This document shows positions 19,236-28,404 of a DNA stretch of 64,000 bases, piece after piece. The notes beneath the pieces were generated by a model. That model was not told where the DNA came from, did no database searches, and saw only the letters and a list, made by a program, of their open reading frames with translations. The translations under genes were made by a program, and so were the position numbers. Origin of the DNA: Prostheceraeus crozeri (Eukaryota > Platyhelminthes > Polycladida > Euryleptidae); NCBI GenBank assembly GCA_907163375.1, contig CAJQUW010014303.1, positions 822,989 to 886,988 on the forward strand, read 5' to 3'. The first letter of the stretch is position 1. Every line of letters begins with the position of its first letter.

Positions 19236-19430
19236 TTATATCCGTAGTAGTCCGACACTCACTTGAGCTTCCGTAATAGTCCGGCGCTCTTTTGAGTGTT
19301 TTACCGTCTTTTGGGCCCCGGACTCAATAGTCCGTAGTAGTCCGGAAGTCCTACAGAGGTATAAACACTCAAAGGAGTGTCGGACTAGTTAACACTCAAA
19401 TGAGTGTCGGACTAGTCGAGCCCGATGCAT
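19236..19430. repeat. GTCCGACACTC repeat cluster, Polinton intergenic
   Basis: At least six variants of GTCCG(A/G) with ACACTCAA(A)GGAGTGT or ACACTCAAATGAGTGT hairpins between the zinc-finger gene and the anchored ATPase. It ends just before the AT-rich leader of the next gene. It could be a 3'-end or promoter element; distinct in sequence from the GGCTTTAGCC family. Confidence 0.8.
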
Positions 19431-19458
19431 TTTTTCTCATATAAAAAATAGTAAAAAA

Positions 19459-20673
19459 ATGAATATAGAAAATCCGTATACCGAAATTCCAAGTCGTCAT
19501 CCCACGATCGTCAATCATCACAATCAACGTCATGAAGCGCAATCTTTATTTTCAGAAAATTCAGATCTCGGTCGTTTCTTTGGGTTTCTAAAATTTCATT
19601 GTGTGAAAATTATTATTATATGTGTTTTAATTTATTTTATTTATTGTTTCATAAACTGGTTAGGGTTCTTACAAACACAAGAACAAATTAAAGTTGCTTT
19701 TTATAAAGAACAAACAAAAACCTTTAAAGGCTGGAGACCAGTTACTCATGACGACGAGAAACCTAAAGGACGTGCTGCACAAGAGAACTTACATTTTATC
19801 GTATATGGCAAGACAGCGAGTGGAAAGACTACGTTTCTTAGAAAGTATATAAAACAACATTATCCTCATGAAACAAATGTACATGTGTTTTGTCTACAGA
19901 GAGATGAATGGCAAGGATACTCAAATGTTTATAACGAAAAAGATTTATGTATGTTAGAAGATATGCGTACTTTTGCTGGAACATACGAGCAAAAGTCTTT
20001 ACTAGTGTTAGATGATGTAGCTAGTTTAGTGAAGCAAAAGAACATATCAGAAATATTTACAAAAGGCCGTCACCATCATATACAAATTGTAGTATTAGCT
20101 CATAAAGCCTGCGACGTGGATAATAAGATTAGAGAAAACGTGGAAACCTTTTATACAACTACGCAAAATAATGTAGCATTCTTTGAGGGTATCAAGAAAA
20201 ATTATAAACTAACTTTACCCTTAGCTAAATATGTACATGTTAAGTACGGTATAATACGGGTTGATACTATTTTGAATCAAATGCAAGTGTATGATAACGA
20301 TCTAAATATACTATTGGATACTGAGCATGATTTTTATAGTAATGCATCAGATTTTGACATTAGTCTCTACGCAAGTGCTAAGAACTTGTCGCCGCATAAT
20401 ATAGAAGAAATAACAATTTTTCTAGAAAACGAATCACTTGAACCACTAACAATCATACCCGAAACATTTTATTTCTATTTCGATCATTATCTGAATAATG
20501 TGTTAAAAATTAAAACCCCTGAACGATTAGAGAATAGAGATACACTAGATGTTATTAGAACAGGCATTAATGATTTTCGTGATGTATTGAAAAATGTGAA
20601 ACCTTTAGTTGATGAGACAAAGAATACATTGAGTGACATAAAACCAATATTAAATGAGTTAAATAATATGTAA
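19459..20673 (+). CDS. Second A32-like ATPase with membrane anchor (Polinton)
   Basis: 404 aa P-loop NTPase. A hydrophobic segment at residues about 51-70 (IIIICVLIYFIYCFINWLGF) precedes the ATPase core: Walker A GKTASGKT (117-124), Walker B LLVLDD (181-186), then FTKGRHHHIQIVVLAHK (about 200-216). That last block parallels FTRGRHNNCSVFYLTQS in the element's other ATPase (25,316-26,092), so both belong to the FtsK-HerA/A32 packaging branch. The C-terminal roughly 130 residues end in helical KNVKPLVDETKNTLSDIKP. Membrane anchoring is like inner-membrane packaging motors of tectivirus-like viruses. Whether it packages DNA or has another role is open. Confidence 0.75.
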   Translation: MNIENPYTEIPSRHPTIVNHHNQRHEAQSLFSENSDLGRFFGFLKFHCVKIIIICVLIYFIYCFINWLGFLQTQEQIKVAFYKEQTKTFKGWRPVTHDDEKPKGRAAQENLHFIVYGKTASGKTTFLRKYIKQHYPHETNVHVFCLQRDEWQGYSNVYNEKDLCMLEDMRTFAGTYEQKSLLVLDDVASLVKQKNISEIFTKGRHHHIQIVVLAHKACDVDNKIRENVETFYTTTQNNVAFFEGIKKNYKLTLPLAKYVHVKYGIIRVDTILNQMQVYDNDLNILLDTEHDFYSNASDFDISLYASAKNLSPHNIEEITIFLENESLEPLTIIPETFYFYFDHYLNNVLKIKTPERLENRDTLDVIRTGINDFRDVLKNVKPLVDETKNTLSDIKPILNELNNM

Positions 20674-20693
20674 ATTTTTTTTTAAAAAAAAAT

Positions 20694-21056
20694 ATGCCTA
20701 AACATAATGACTATAGTCAGTATATCATCAAACACATACCAGTGTTAACAGATTATCATCATCCTATAAATCCTGTAAATTCCAAGAAAGAAGTTAAATT
20801 TCATTACCATCATAAATACATAGAGTTCGTTAAGGACTATAAAATAAAACACGGTTTAAAACCACATATGAAAAATGGATACTTACCACCGTGTCTACGA
20901 AGTTTCAGAGTATTCTTAGCGTATAATAATTTATGGTGGTTGGTTAAGAAAGAACATTTAACAGCTTACGATCTAGAGACATTAAATGAATTAAATATTC
21001 CTGTGTATAACAAACAAAGTCAACGCTTTGCGCCTCAGCATCGAAGATGCAGTTGA
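20694..21056 (+). CDS. Polinton hypothetical protein, 120 aa
   Basis: Not recognised. Basic, rich in His, Tyr and Lys (HYHHKYIEFVKDYKIKHG) with a compact hydrophobic centre (CLRSFRVFLAYNNLWWLVKK) and a short C-terminal tail (RFAPQHRRCS). Starts 20 bp after the anchored ATPase on the same strand, with an A-rich leader, and ends 80 bp before polymerase B, so it may share a transcript with either. Small basic proteins in this position could bind DNA, but nothing in the sequence proves it. Confidence 0.6.
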   Translation: MPKHNDYSQYIIKHIPVLTDYHHPINPVNSKKEVKFHYHHKYIEFVKDYKIKHGLKPHMKNGYLPPCLRSFRVFLAYNNLWWLVKKEHLTAYDLETLNELNIPVYNKQSQRFAPQHRRCS

Positions 21057-21136
21057 TGAAATCGAGGTTTTTGTGTAAAACATAAATTTTTTTTATAAAA
21101 AAGTAAAACATAAATTTTTATTTAAAAAAAGGTAAA

Positions 21137-24100
21137 ATGGAAGAAGGTAACCTATATTGTACCCTGTGCAACAAACAGTTACAGACGCCTAGAGGTTATA
21201 AATCTCATTTAAATAGTCGTATGCATTTACAGAATGTAGAACGACATGATACAAGTAATATAACGAGAATGAATGAATATATAAACTATCTAAAAACATT
21301 ACCTACTGATATAGAAGTCAAAAGAGTATTTGATGATTATTCGTATTCAGAATATAAAAAAGTTTTTAGTGTAATAGATGAACCTGAAGTAGATGTAAGG
21401 TTTTTATTTAATGATGAACATGATGTGTATGATGAAACTGCAGAAACCGATGAAACCTTTTATGATATTCTATATAACTTTTATAACATATTTAGAAAAT
21501 CTTTCAAATGTTATATGAATGTAGAAGTACGATACACAAAGACTGGGCCTGATGGAAATATTGAAGAAATAATACAAGGTCATTTCAGTAAAACACAAGA
21601 AATTCATAACGTAGGGGATATAGAACCTTTATTTGAAATAATGATTAATAAATTAAAAGATGCTATAACTGAAGCTCAATTGCGTGAATCTGGTTGGAAG
21701 CTTGTTAAAGTAATATCCAAGAAATTAGTAATTAATAAATATAAAAATAATACTGGAGGTAGTTACATACCCCTACCTTTCAGTTCACCACAAATAATTA
21801 ACATTCAAAATGATGATCAGTATTGTTTTCTGTGGAGTGTTATAGCACATTTACATCCTGCGCAATATCACAAAGAAAGAATAAGTCATTATAATAAAGA
21901 AGAATACTTATATGATTTTGATCTTTCTGATGGACTAAATGAATTTCCGTATGATTATAATAAGCTACAAAAGTTTCATAAAAAGAACAAAGATTTAATA
22001 GAAGTAAATGTGTTCGAACTTAATATAAAATACATTTCTGTTGGGAATATTACTCCCTTATATACTGATAATGTTACAATTAATGACACTGTCTATGCAA
22101 ACGTAAAAGAATTTTACTTAAGTAACAATAGATTATGTGAAACAGAAATACAATATAATGAACGCGGTAATTATATACACCATAATATTATTTATCAAGA
22201 CGTTGTAATATGTACTGAAAAATATGAAATTAAAAAGACATTAACGCCCATAATGATTAATCATAATAATTATAAAGGTCGTCCTGTTACTTCTGGAGAC
22301 CAACAGCAGCTACAGATGTTACAGCAACAATATCAACAACAGTCACAGATGTTACAACAACAGTCACAGATGTTACAACAACAGTATCAACAGCAGTTAC
22401 AACAACAGTATCAACAGCAGTTACAGCATTTAATACAACCGGCACAAGCAAATATACTATATTATCAAGGTCATTACATATTATGTAAAGATGTTTCTAT
22501 TTTTACAAAAACTTCCGATCATACTAATTTCCCTTGTCTCCAATGTATGACGAGCTTTAGAACCAAGCAAGCATTAAATAATCACTTGGTAAATTGTCAA
22601 CAAAATGAAGCAGTCAGAAATACGTTTCCAAAAGAAGATTATTTAGAATACAACAAATGGCACTATAAGAACAAAGTACCATTTGTAATATATTGTGATT
22701 TTGAAGCATATAATGTTAAAATTTCAGACAAATGTAACAATAATTTGTTTGAGCAAAAACCATTATGTTGGGGAATGTACATTCATTCAAATTATCCCAA
22801 TTTGTTTCAATCAGAATATTACCAGTACTATGGCGAGGATAGTGCTATAAAGTTTGTTAACACAATAGAAGAATTGCAGGAGCGTTTTTCACAATTGCTT
22901 AAAACAAATAAACCAATGCTTCCATTAACGTCTGAACAATTAGTACAATTTAATAATGAAAAGAATTGTTATTATTGTGGTAAAGAATTAGTCACTGACA
23001 AAGTAAAAGATCATGATCATCTAAATGGTTTATATAGAGGTGCAGCACATAATTCTTGTAATCTTAATGCAAATAAATTTAGATATAACTTTGTTCCTTT
23101 ATATTTCTATAATGGTTCTAAGTATGATTTCCATCTAATAATAAAAGAGTTATTCTCTTCGAAAATATTACAGCAATTAAGAACAAACATACTGTGTAAA
23201 ACAGAAGAAGAATACTTCTCAATGCAATTTGGTTGTATTAGAATATTAGATGCATTTAGATTTTTTACTCCTTATTCATTGGAAGCCATGGGTAAAACAT
23301 TAAAACCTGAACAATGTAAAGTATTAAATAAGTATAACTTGAGTCCTCTTAAAGGCATATTTCCATATGAATATTTAACTGGAGACATAAACAGGATAAA
23401 TGAAATAATGGAAGAACAACAACTTCCACGACGTAACAAATTTAAAACAACATTGAAACAATCTGAACTATCAGAAGAAGATTATGCAGAAGCACAGAAG
23501 AATTGGAAAGAGTTAAATTGTAGAACCATGTACGATTACACAATGAAGTATCTTCAGATAGATGTGTTAATACTAGCTGATCTATTTGAAAACTTTCGTG
23601 ATATGTGTATCGAATATTATGGAATAGATCCATGTTATTGTTATTCTACACCAGGTTTAACATGGTTAGCAGGACTTAAACATACTGGTGTTCAAGCCGA
23701 TGGCTCTAGGACAAAGTCCGTTAAACTTAAAAATTATAAAGAAAATACATATGATAAATTATTATTTTTTGAATCTGGAATTAGAGGTGGAGTTTCATCA
23801 GTTTTAGGTAATAGATATGTTAAATGTTATAACAAGAAAGTAAACCCAAAAGAATATGGAATAATGAAACCTTTGTCACTAGAGGAGAAAGAAAAGATAT
23901 TAGAAATTTTTCGAACGAAACGGGAAGGAGTAGAACGTGAAAATGCAATTGATGAGTTTATGAGAGAGAACTATTTGTTATATTATGATTTTAATAGTTT
24001 ATATTCTTCTTGTATGATACAAGAATTGCCTACAGGTGAGATGGAGTGGTGTGACAAATTAGTTTATGAACGTACTGTTGAAGATGGATATGGATATGTG

Positions 24101-25180
24101 TATGAAGTTGACTTAAAGTACCCTGATGAACTAAAAGATACGACAAATTATTTCCCGTTCTGTCCTGAAAATAAAATACCTAATATGGACGACTTTACAG
24201 ATTATCAAAAGACCATAATCCCCCCAAAGTACAGACCAACCAAGAAACTCATGTTAACTCAAAGTGATAAAGAAAAATATGTTATTGAAGGAAGGATGTT
24301 AGATTGGTATTTAGATCATGGAATGATTCTCACTAAAATTCACCGAAAATTAGTATATAAGAAATCTAAGTGGTTAAAAAATTATATAGAATTTAATATA
24401 GAGAAACGTAAAATAGCTAAGAGAAATAAAGATGACTTTGGTAACGTATTCTTTAAATTAATGAATAACGCATTTTATGGAAAGACTTTAGAGAATGTAC
24501 GTAACAGACAAAACATAGAAATAGTTTATAATAAAGATCGTTTCCAAAATTTAACTAGGAAACCAACATATAAAAGAACTACTAGATTCAGTGATGAACT
24601 TTGTGCTGTTCATCTAAGAAGAAGCATTGTGAAACATGATAAGTTTAATTTTATAGGATTCACTATATTAGAACTAGCCAAACTATTTATGTATACATTT
24701 ATATATGATCATTTAGCACCTGCTTATGGCAAAAACTATAAATTACACTTTACAGATACGGATTCTGTTTTCTTAGAATTAACAGTACCGTGTAATTCTT
24801 CACTTGATAAAGAAATAGATAAAATAAAAGATATAATTCATCCTTCTGATTTATGTAAAGTGAAAGATGAACTAGAAGGAAATGAGGAGTACATAACAGA
24901 AGCTGTATTTCTTAAATCTAAATGTTATTGTTATACGACTAGTAATATTAAAACACATAAAACATTAAAAGGAATTTCAAAGGCATCGGTGGTTAACCAA
25001 ATAACATTTCAAGATTATAAGAATGCATTATTTAATAATGAAATAAAGGCAGCATGTAATTATAGACTTAATTCAAGGAAACATAAAATGTATTTAAAAG
25101 ATGAACATAAATTAGCATTAGATCCATTTGATGATAAAAGAAAGATTTTGCCTGATGGAATTACTACTTTACCTTTTTAA
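21137..25180 (+). CDS. Polinton protein-primed DNA polymerase B (pPolB)
   Basis: 1,347 aa replicative polymerase that uses a terminal protein primer. A C2H2 finger at residues about 7-30 (YCTLCNKQL...HLNSRMH), a Gln-rich tract (about 389-437), and a second finger near 463 (CLQCMTSF). The exonuclease domain begins with YCDFEAYN (about 515) followed by a Zn-binding HNH-like insert (YYCGKEL...HDHLNGLYRG, about 612) and YNGSKYDFHL (about 657). Polymerase motifs: A, YYDFNSLYS (about 947); B, KLMNNAFYGKT (about 1,106); C, FTDTDSVF (about 1,204). All key acidic residues are present. Length and order fit Polinton pPolB. Confidence 0.95.
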   Translation: MEEGNLYCTLCNKQLQTPRGYKSHLNSRMHLQNVERHDTSNITRMNEYINYLKTLPTDIEVKRVFDDYSYSEYKKVFSVIDEPEVDVRFLFNDEHDVYDETAETDETFYDILYNFYNIFRKSFKCYMNVEVRYTKTGPDGNIEEIIQGHFSKTQEIHNVGDIEPLFEIMINKLKDAITEAQLRESGWKLVKVISKKLVINKYKNNTGGSYIPLPFSSPQIINIQNDDQYCFLWSVIAHLHPAQYHKERISHYNKEEYLYDFDLSDGLNEFPYDYNKLQKFHKKNKDLIEVNVFELNIKYISVGNITPLYTDNVTINDTVYANVKEFYLSNNRLCETEIQYNERGNYIHHNIIYQDVVICTEKYEIKKTLTPIMINHNNYKGRPVTSGDQQQLQMLQQQYQQQSQMLQQQSQMLQQQYQQQLQQQYQQQLQHLIQPAQANILYYQGHYILCKDVSIFTKTSDHTNFPCLQCMTSFRTKQALNNHLVNCQQNEAVRNTFPKEDYLEYNKWHYKNKVPFVIYCDFEAYNVKISDKCNNNLFEQKPLCWGMYIHSNYPNLFQSEYYQYYGEDSAIKFVNTIEELQERFSQLLKTNKPMLPLTSEQLVQFNNEKNCYYCGKELVTDKVKDHDHLNGLYRGAAHNSCNLNANKFRYNFVPLYFYNGSKYDFHLIIKELFSSKILQQLRTNILCKTEEEYFSMQFGCIRILDAFRFFTPYSLEAMGKTLKPEQCKVLNKYNLSPLKGIFPYEYLTGDINRINEIMEEQQLPRRNKFKTTLKQSELSEEDYAEAQKNWKELNCRTMYDYTMKYLQIDVLILADLFENFRDMCIEYYGIDPCYCYSTPGLTWLAGLKHTGVQADGSRTKSVKLKNYKENTYDKLLFFESGIRGGVSSVLGNRYVKCYNKKVNPKEYGIMKPLSLEEKEKILEIFRTKREGVERENAIDEFMRENYLLYYDFNSLYSSCMIQELPTGEMEWCDKLVYERTVEDGYGYVYEVDLKYPDELKDTTNYFPFCPENKIPNMDDFTDYQKTIIPPKYRPTKKLMLTQSDKEKYVIEGRMLDWYLDHGMILTKIHRKLVYKKSKWLKNYIEFNIEKRKIAKRNKDDFGNVFFKLMNNAFYGKTLENVRNRQNIEIVYNKDRFQNLTRKPTYKRTTRFSDELCAVHLRRSIVKHDKFNFIGFTILELAKLFMYTFIYDHLAPAYGKNYKLHFTDTDSVFLELTVPCNSSLDKEIDKIKDIIHPSDLCKVKDELEGNEEYITEAVFLKSKCYCYTTSNIKTHKTLKGISKASVVNQITFQDYKNALFNNEIKAACNYRLNSRKHKMYLKDEHKLALDPFDDKRKILPDGITTLPF

Positions 25181-25195
25181 TTTCTTTAACATCTA

Positions 25196-25320
25196 GTCAG
25201 GGCAAAGCCCCTCGAGGCGAAGCCTAGTCGGGGCAAAGCCCCTCGAGGCGAAGCCTAGTCAGTGAACAAATCTTCTATTGACTTTCAGTCGGGGCAAAGC
25301 CCCTCGAGGCGAAGCCTAGT
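25196..25320. repeat. Three GC-rich double-hairpin repeats between convergent Polinton genes
   Basis: Copies at about 25,196-25,228, 25,229-25,259 and 25,288-25,320. Each combines GGGGCAAAGCCCC and GAGGCGAAGCCT hairpins, a sharp GC contrast to the roughly 70% AT surroundings. They lie between polymerase B (plus) and the ATPase (minus), and the last copy's CTAG supplies the ATPase stop codon. Likely bidirectional transcript-end structures. Confidence 0.85.
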
Positions 25321-26092
25321 CAGAGAACAAATGTTCTATAACTCTATCATGTACTTTTTTATCAATATTGACTGTGATAAAACCATAGTCGTTTGCCCAA
25401 GCATTGTTACACGATTGTTTAAATTCATCTTTATCTCTTATACATAAGTCTCTTAACAAATCACTTAGGTTTCTTTGGTTGATTTCGAAAAGCATAAAAA
25501 TATTAGCATTCTTTCTAATAACACTTCCATCTAATGAATACATACTTTGTGTCAAATAAAAAACACTACAGTTATTATGTCTACCTCTTGTAAAATAATT
25601 TCTCTGAACTGCCTGATTTCTGTCATTAACACAATCATCAAACACCACACAATGTTTTTTCGTTTTATTTAGTTTACTAGGATCTTGCATATTGCCACTA
25701 TCATCTATTAATTGTATCGATATGTGTTTATTTCTATTGGGTTCTACTAGTTGTTTTTTTTTCGCTGCTTCTTCACACCACGAACTTATTTCTTCTTCAT
25801 ACTCCGATTTTTCATATTCTTCAAACAGTGAAGCTATAGCTGATTTTGTAAGATTGTTTTCAAAACCATATTTCAAAAATTGATAAATAGGTTGTTCTGC
25901 TGTTGTTGTATAAATGATAAGATTGTTATAATCCAAAAATTTGGGTGTCGTGAGAATTTTGAATAATAGATATGTTTTTCCACAACCTGATCTTCCACAA
26001 ATAACTGATAAAACTTTATTTGACAAGTTATGATGATGATTGAATTTCACTTTCTTGTTTAGTGGATATTTTTCACAACTGCTTTCACTCAT
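25316..26092 (-). CDS. Polinton A32/FtsK-like packaging ATPase
   Basis: 258 aa. Walker A GRSGCGKT (residues 33-40) near the N-terminus, Walker B CVVFDD (148-153), and the FTRGRHNNCSVFYLTQS sensor block (about 168-184) are those of the canonical Polinton genome-packaging ATPase. No membrane segment. It would drive DNA into the capsid. It shares the minus strand with the penton gene (stop-to-start gap 21 bp), and its stop codon lies inside a GC-rich intergenic repeat. Confidence 0.92.
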   Translation of the reverse strand: MSESSCEKYPLNKKVKFNHHHNLSNKVLSVICGRSGCGKTYLLFKILTTPKFLDYNNLIIYTTTAEQPIYQFLKYGFENNLTKSAIASLFEEYEKSEYEEEISSWCEEAAKKKQLVEPNRNKHISIQLIDDSGNMQDPSKLNKTKKHCVVFDDCVNDRNQAVQRNYFTRGRHNNCSVFYLTQSMYSLDGSVIRKNANIFMLFEINQRNLSDLLRDLCIRDKDEFKQSCNNAWANDYGFITVNIDKKVHDRVIEHLFSD

Positions 26093-26113
26093 TTTTAAGA
26101 CAATATTTTTTAA

Positions 26114-26902
26114 TTATACCTCCCGAACCAAAAGATCTATCATAATTTCTTCGCCTCCAAAATTTATTTCCTTTCCTTTCTCATCTGTTATTCTAATTGC
26201 AATTGAATTAATTGTTTTTCTTGTAACAGGGAAATATATTAATGATTTTGGGATTACATTCAAACTGTAACCAATCGGAACTGTAAATGCTGGATAACTG
26301 AAGATATTATTTGACAGCTTTCCATTAACATAACCACCTTCTATAATATCACATTGAATGTTGATTGAATTTATTTCAGTTACTTTAGGTATATTTTCAC
26401 TTATATGAAAACCTTGTGTATAGAGTTGCTTTTTAAATCCTAAGAGTCTTGATAAAGATTTGTCAATATTAAAATCAACTTGATGATCTTCATCTAAAGT
26501 AAGAGAAAATTTATTTACTGCTGGTTCAACTGCGAAATGTAATTGTTTCTTGTCTTTAAATTGAATGCCTAAATGTCTTTTTATTTCATTGGAAATCGAT
26601 TCAACTTCATAAGATCCAGGAAGAAAAGTTAATTCTTTCCAAGTTTTACCTTGATCATTAGAATATTTAAATCGGTCATTTACATCTTTGATAATATTTT
26701 GTATAGTGTTAAATGTTGAAAAACTAGTTAGTGCTACTTCATAATGTTTGTCTTGTTCTAAGTGAATAATAGGATCTAAATGACAGGTATGGGATGAAGT
26801 AGTTGTTATAAATTTTAATGTCGTACTAAATTTTGATGAGGTTAAAATCTCGGTTAAATTTTCTAAATGCTTATTAATTTTTTCTAGTTCTGCCGAAGAC
26901 AT
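26114..26902 (-). CDS. Polinton penton (minor capsid, single jelly-roll)
   Basis: 262 aa. The C-terminal half has the Polinton penton signature: LLGFKKQLYTQGFHIS, INSINIQCDIIEGGYVNGKL, YSLNVIPKSLIYFPVT, INSIAIRITDEKGKEINFGG. The N-terminus is helical (LEKINKHLENLTEILTS). It would form the capsid vertices. Clustered with the ATPase and the next gene upstream (3-bp gap), so co-transcription is likely. Confidence 0.88.
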   Translation of the reverse strand: MSSAELEKINKHLENLTEILTSSKFSTTLKFITTTSSHTCHLDPIIHLEQDKHYEVALTSFSTFNTIQNIIKDVNDRFKYSNDQGKTWKELTFLPGSYEVESISNEIKRHLGIQFKDKKQLHFAVEPAVNKFSLTLDEDHQVDFNIDKSLSRLLGFKKQLYTQGFHISENIPKVTEINSINIQCDIIEGGYVNGKLSNNIFSYPAFTVPIGYSLNVIPKSLIYFPVTRKTINSIAIRITDEKGKEINFGGEEIMIDLLVREV

Positions 26903-26904
26903 TT

Positions 26905-27720
26905 TTAACTAGATAATTTAGATAAATTTTGATAGTCTTCTTCACTTATAATTTTCTTTTCTAATAGTCTTTTTAAGATTGCATGTATTTCGTTAAAGCT
27001 AGAGTTATGCCCTTCATTTCTCGCAGCTAATAAAATCTGTAATCTATTCACTAATTCTTGTGGATCATCGGGGAGGAAAACCGTTGTCACTTTTAGTCCT
27101 GTTCCTGTTTTTGGGTAACTAGACGTTTTGGATAATAAGTCATTCAAAGTTGTATAACGCTTAAGAGTTTTTACAGTTCCAACCTTATCTAACATAGTTT
27201 TGTATTTCAGTAGATCATCAGTATGATAGTTATCTAAATCCGCTCCTCTTAATAAATCCACGAAATTTCTGTCTAAACTGAAAGCTGCTTTGTCTGGTGT
27301 AAAAATTAAACTTTCTTTAGTATTTATAAATAATTCTTTTCCACCTAAGTAAAATCTAAGAGATGGCTTTCCATCTATAAATGAAGTAGAATGTTCGAAC
27401 AGCATAGATTTTGGTAATTTCTTGTTTATGTTTGCTTCTAACAAACCATAATCATCCATGATGGTTTTCTGCACTGGATCCGCTATATCAATTTGTTTAT
27501 CATGAACTGCGAGTTCTTTCTCAAGAATTTTGAGTGGTGCAATAGTTTTTTCAAAATCAGTTTTCACTTGGTCAGTTAGGCGTATTTTTTCTAACATATC
27601 GGATTGAACGCCAGCTTGTAGCATTCGATATTGTCTATGTCTTTTCTTCATAATATTTTTCTGTTTTATTAATTCGTCTAGTTGTTTTATTTTTGCCTCA
27701 TTTGACTCATTTGTATTCAT
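26905..27720 (-). CDS. Conserved Polinton-associated protein, function unknown
   Basis: 271 aa. N-terminal Lys/Gln-rich helices (KQLDELIKQKNIMKKRHRQY), then a central module FYLGGKELFINTKESLIF...LLRGADLDNYHTDDLLKYK and a C-terminal helical block LVNRLQILLAARNEGHNSS followed by NEIHAILKRLLEKKIISEEDY. Both modules look like the Polinton protein, common in invertebrate genomes, in which a glycine-rich turn is followed by 'YT-DL-Y--IL' and an 'AGN...NE...LL..G.I' tail. It is probably a virion component, given its place next to the penton gene, but the role is not established. Confidence 0.7.
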   Translation of the reverse strand: MNTNESNEAKIKQLDELIKQKNIMKKRHRQYRMLQAGVQSDMLEKIRLTDQVKTDFEKTIAPLKILEKELAVHDKQIDIADPVQKTIMDDYGLLEANINKKLPKSMLFEHSTSFIDGKPSLRFYLGGKELFINTKESLIFTPDKAAFSLDRNFVDLLRGADLDNYHTDDLLKYKTMLDKVGTVKTLKRYTTLNDLLSKTSSYPKTGTGLKVTTVFLPDDPQELVNRLQILLAARNEGHNSSFNEIHAILKRLLEKKIISEEDYQNLSKLSS

Positions 27721-27789
27721 TATTTTATAAGATAATATTTGAATTTTGTGGTAGCATAGAGGTACAGCAAAAACACTTTACTGAACAAC

Positions 27790-28404
27790 TTATTTTTGTT
27801 CTATGGAACTTTGTTCTAACGTTTTTAATAAAGTTCTTATTTCTTCTAAAAAAGCTTCATTGTTTACTTTGTCTTGAGGTTTAACAGGAATTTTAGTTGC
27901 TTCTCTAGCTATTTGGTCAAATTTTTCAATCTCATCTAACGTAATAACATTGTCATCACACACTCTCTGGAAGTAGTAATGTAGTTTATCATATACTTCT
28001 TTGACATGTGCATGTTTCTTAGTTAAGGATTTTCGTTTCTTAGTCATTAAAGATTTATCTATCACTGTTGCAAGTGACGTTGTGAAGACACCTGTGCCTG
28101 TTAAAACTGTAGCGACAACAGGAATTGTAAGAACGCCAGACGAAATGACAATAGTGAGAGCGCCTAAAGAAATTGTTAAACATATACCAACGCCTTGTGT
28201 CACATTCTTAGCTATCGTCCATCTCTTTCTTAATTTATTATAATGTTCTAGTTTAAGTAATAATTGGGCTTCCTTATCTTTCATGTACCTGACTCTATCT
28301 TTGTGTTTTGCTATATCCATTTCATATGATAATGAAGGATATAAGGGGGCTGATGGTTCTTTTGTTTTTTCATCTTCCATTTTTAAATGAATATTTTTGT
28401 TCAT
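27790..28404 (-). CDS. Polinton two-pass membrane protein with PSAP/LYPSL motifs
   Basis: 204 aa. Residues 17-25 read PSAPLYPSL: PSAP matches the Tsg101-binding late domain, and LYPSL matches the ALIX-binding LYPxL late domain. Two hydrophobic segments follow (about 72-92 and 93-116, GVGICLTISLGALTIVISS and IPVVATVLTGTGVFTTSL), then a charged helical tail. Met9 is an alternative start. The start codon and first 68 codons are inside the right terminal inverted repeat, so the left end carries a truncated duplicate. A role in membranes or particle exit is inference; the motifs are short and could be chance. Confidence 0.7.
   Translation of the reverse strand: MNKNIHLKMEDEKTKEPSAPLYPSLSYEMDIAKHKDRVRYMKDKEAQLLLKLEHYNKLRKRWTIAKNVTQGVGICLTISLGALTIVISSGVLTIPVVATVLTGTGVFTTSLATVIDKSLMTKKRKSLTKKHAHVKEVYDKLHYYFQRVCDDNVITLDEIEKFDQIAREATKIPVKPQDKVNNEAFLEEIRTLLKTLEQSSIEQK

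Noticed and set aside
25187-25322. CRISPR-like array between polymerase and ATPase
   Set aside because: Only three copies, palindromic, without uniform spacers, in an animal element; they are intergenic hairpins.
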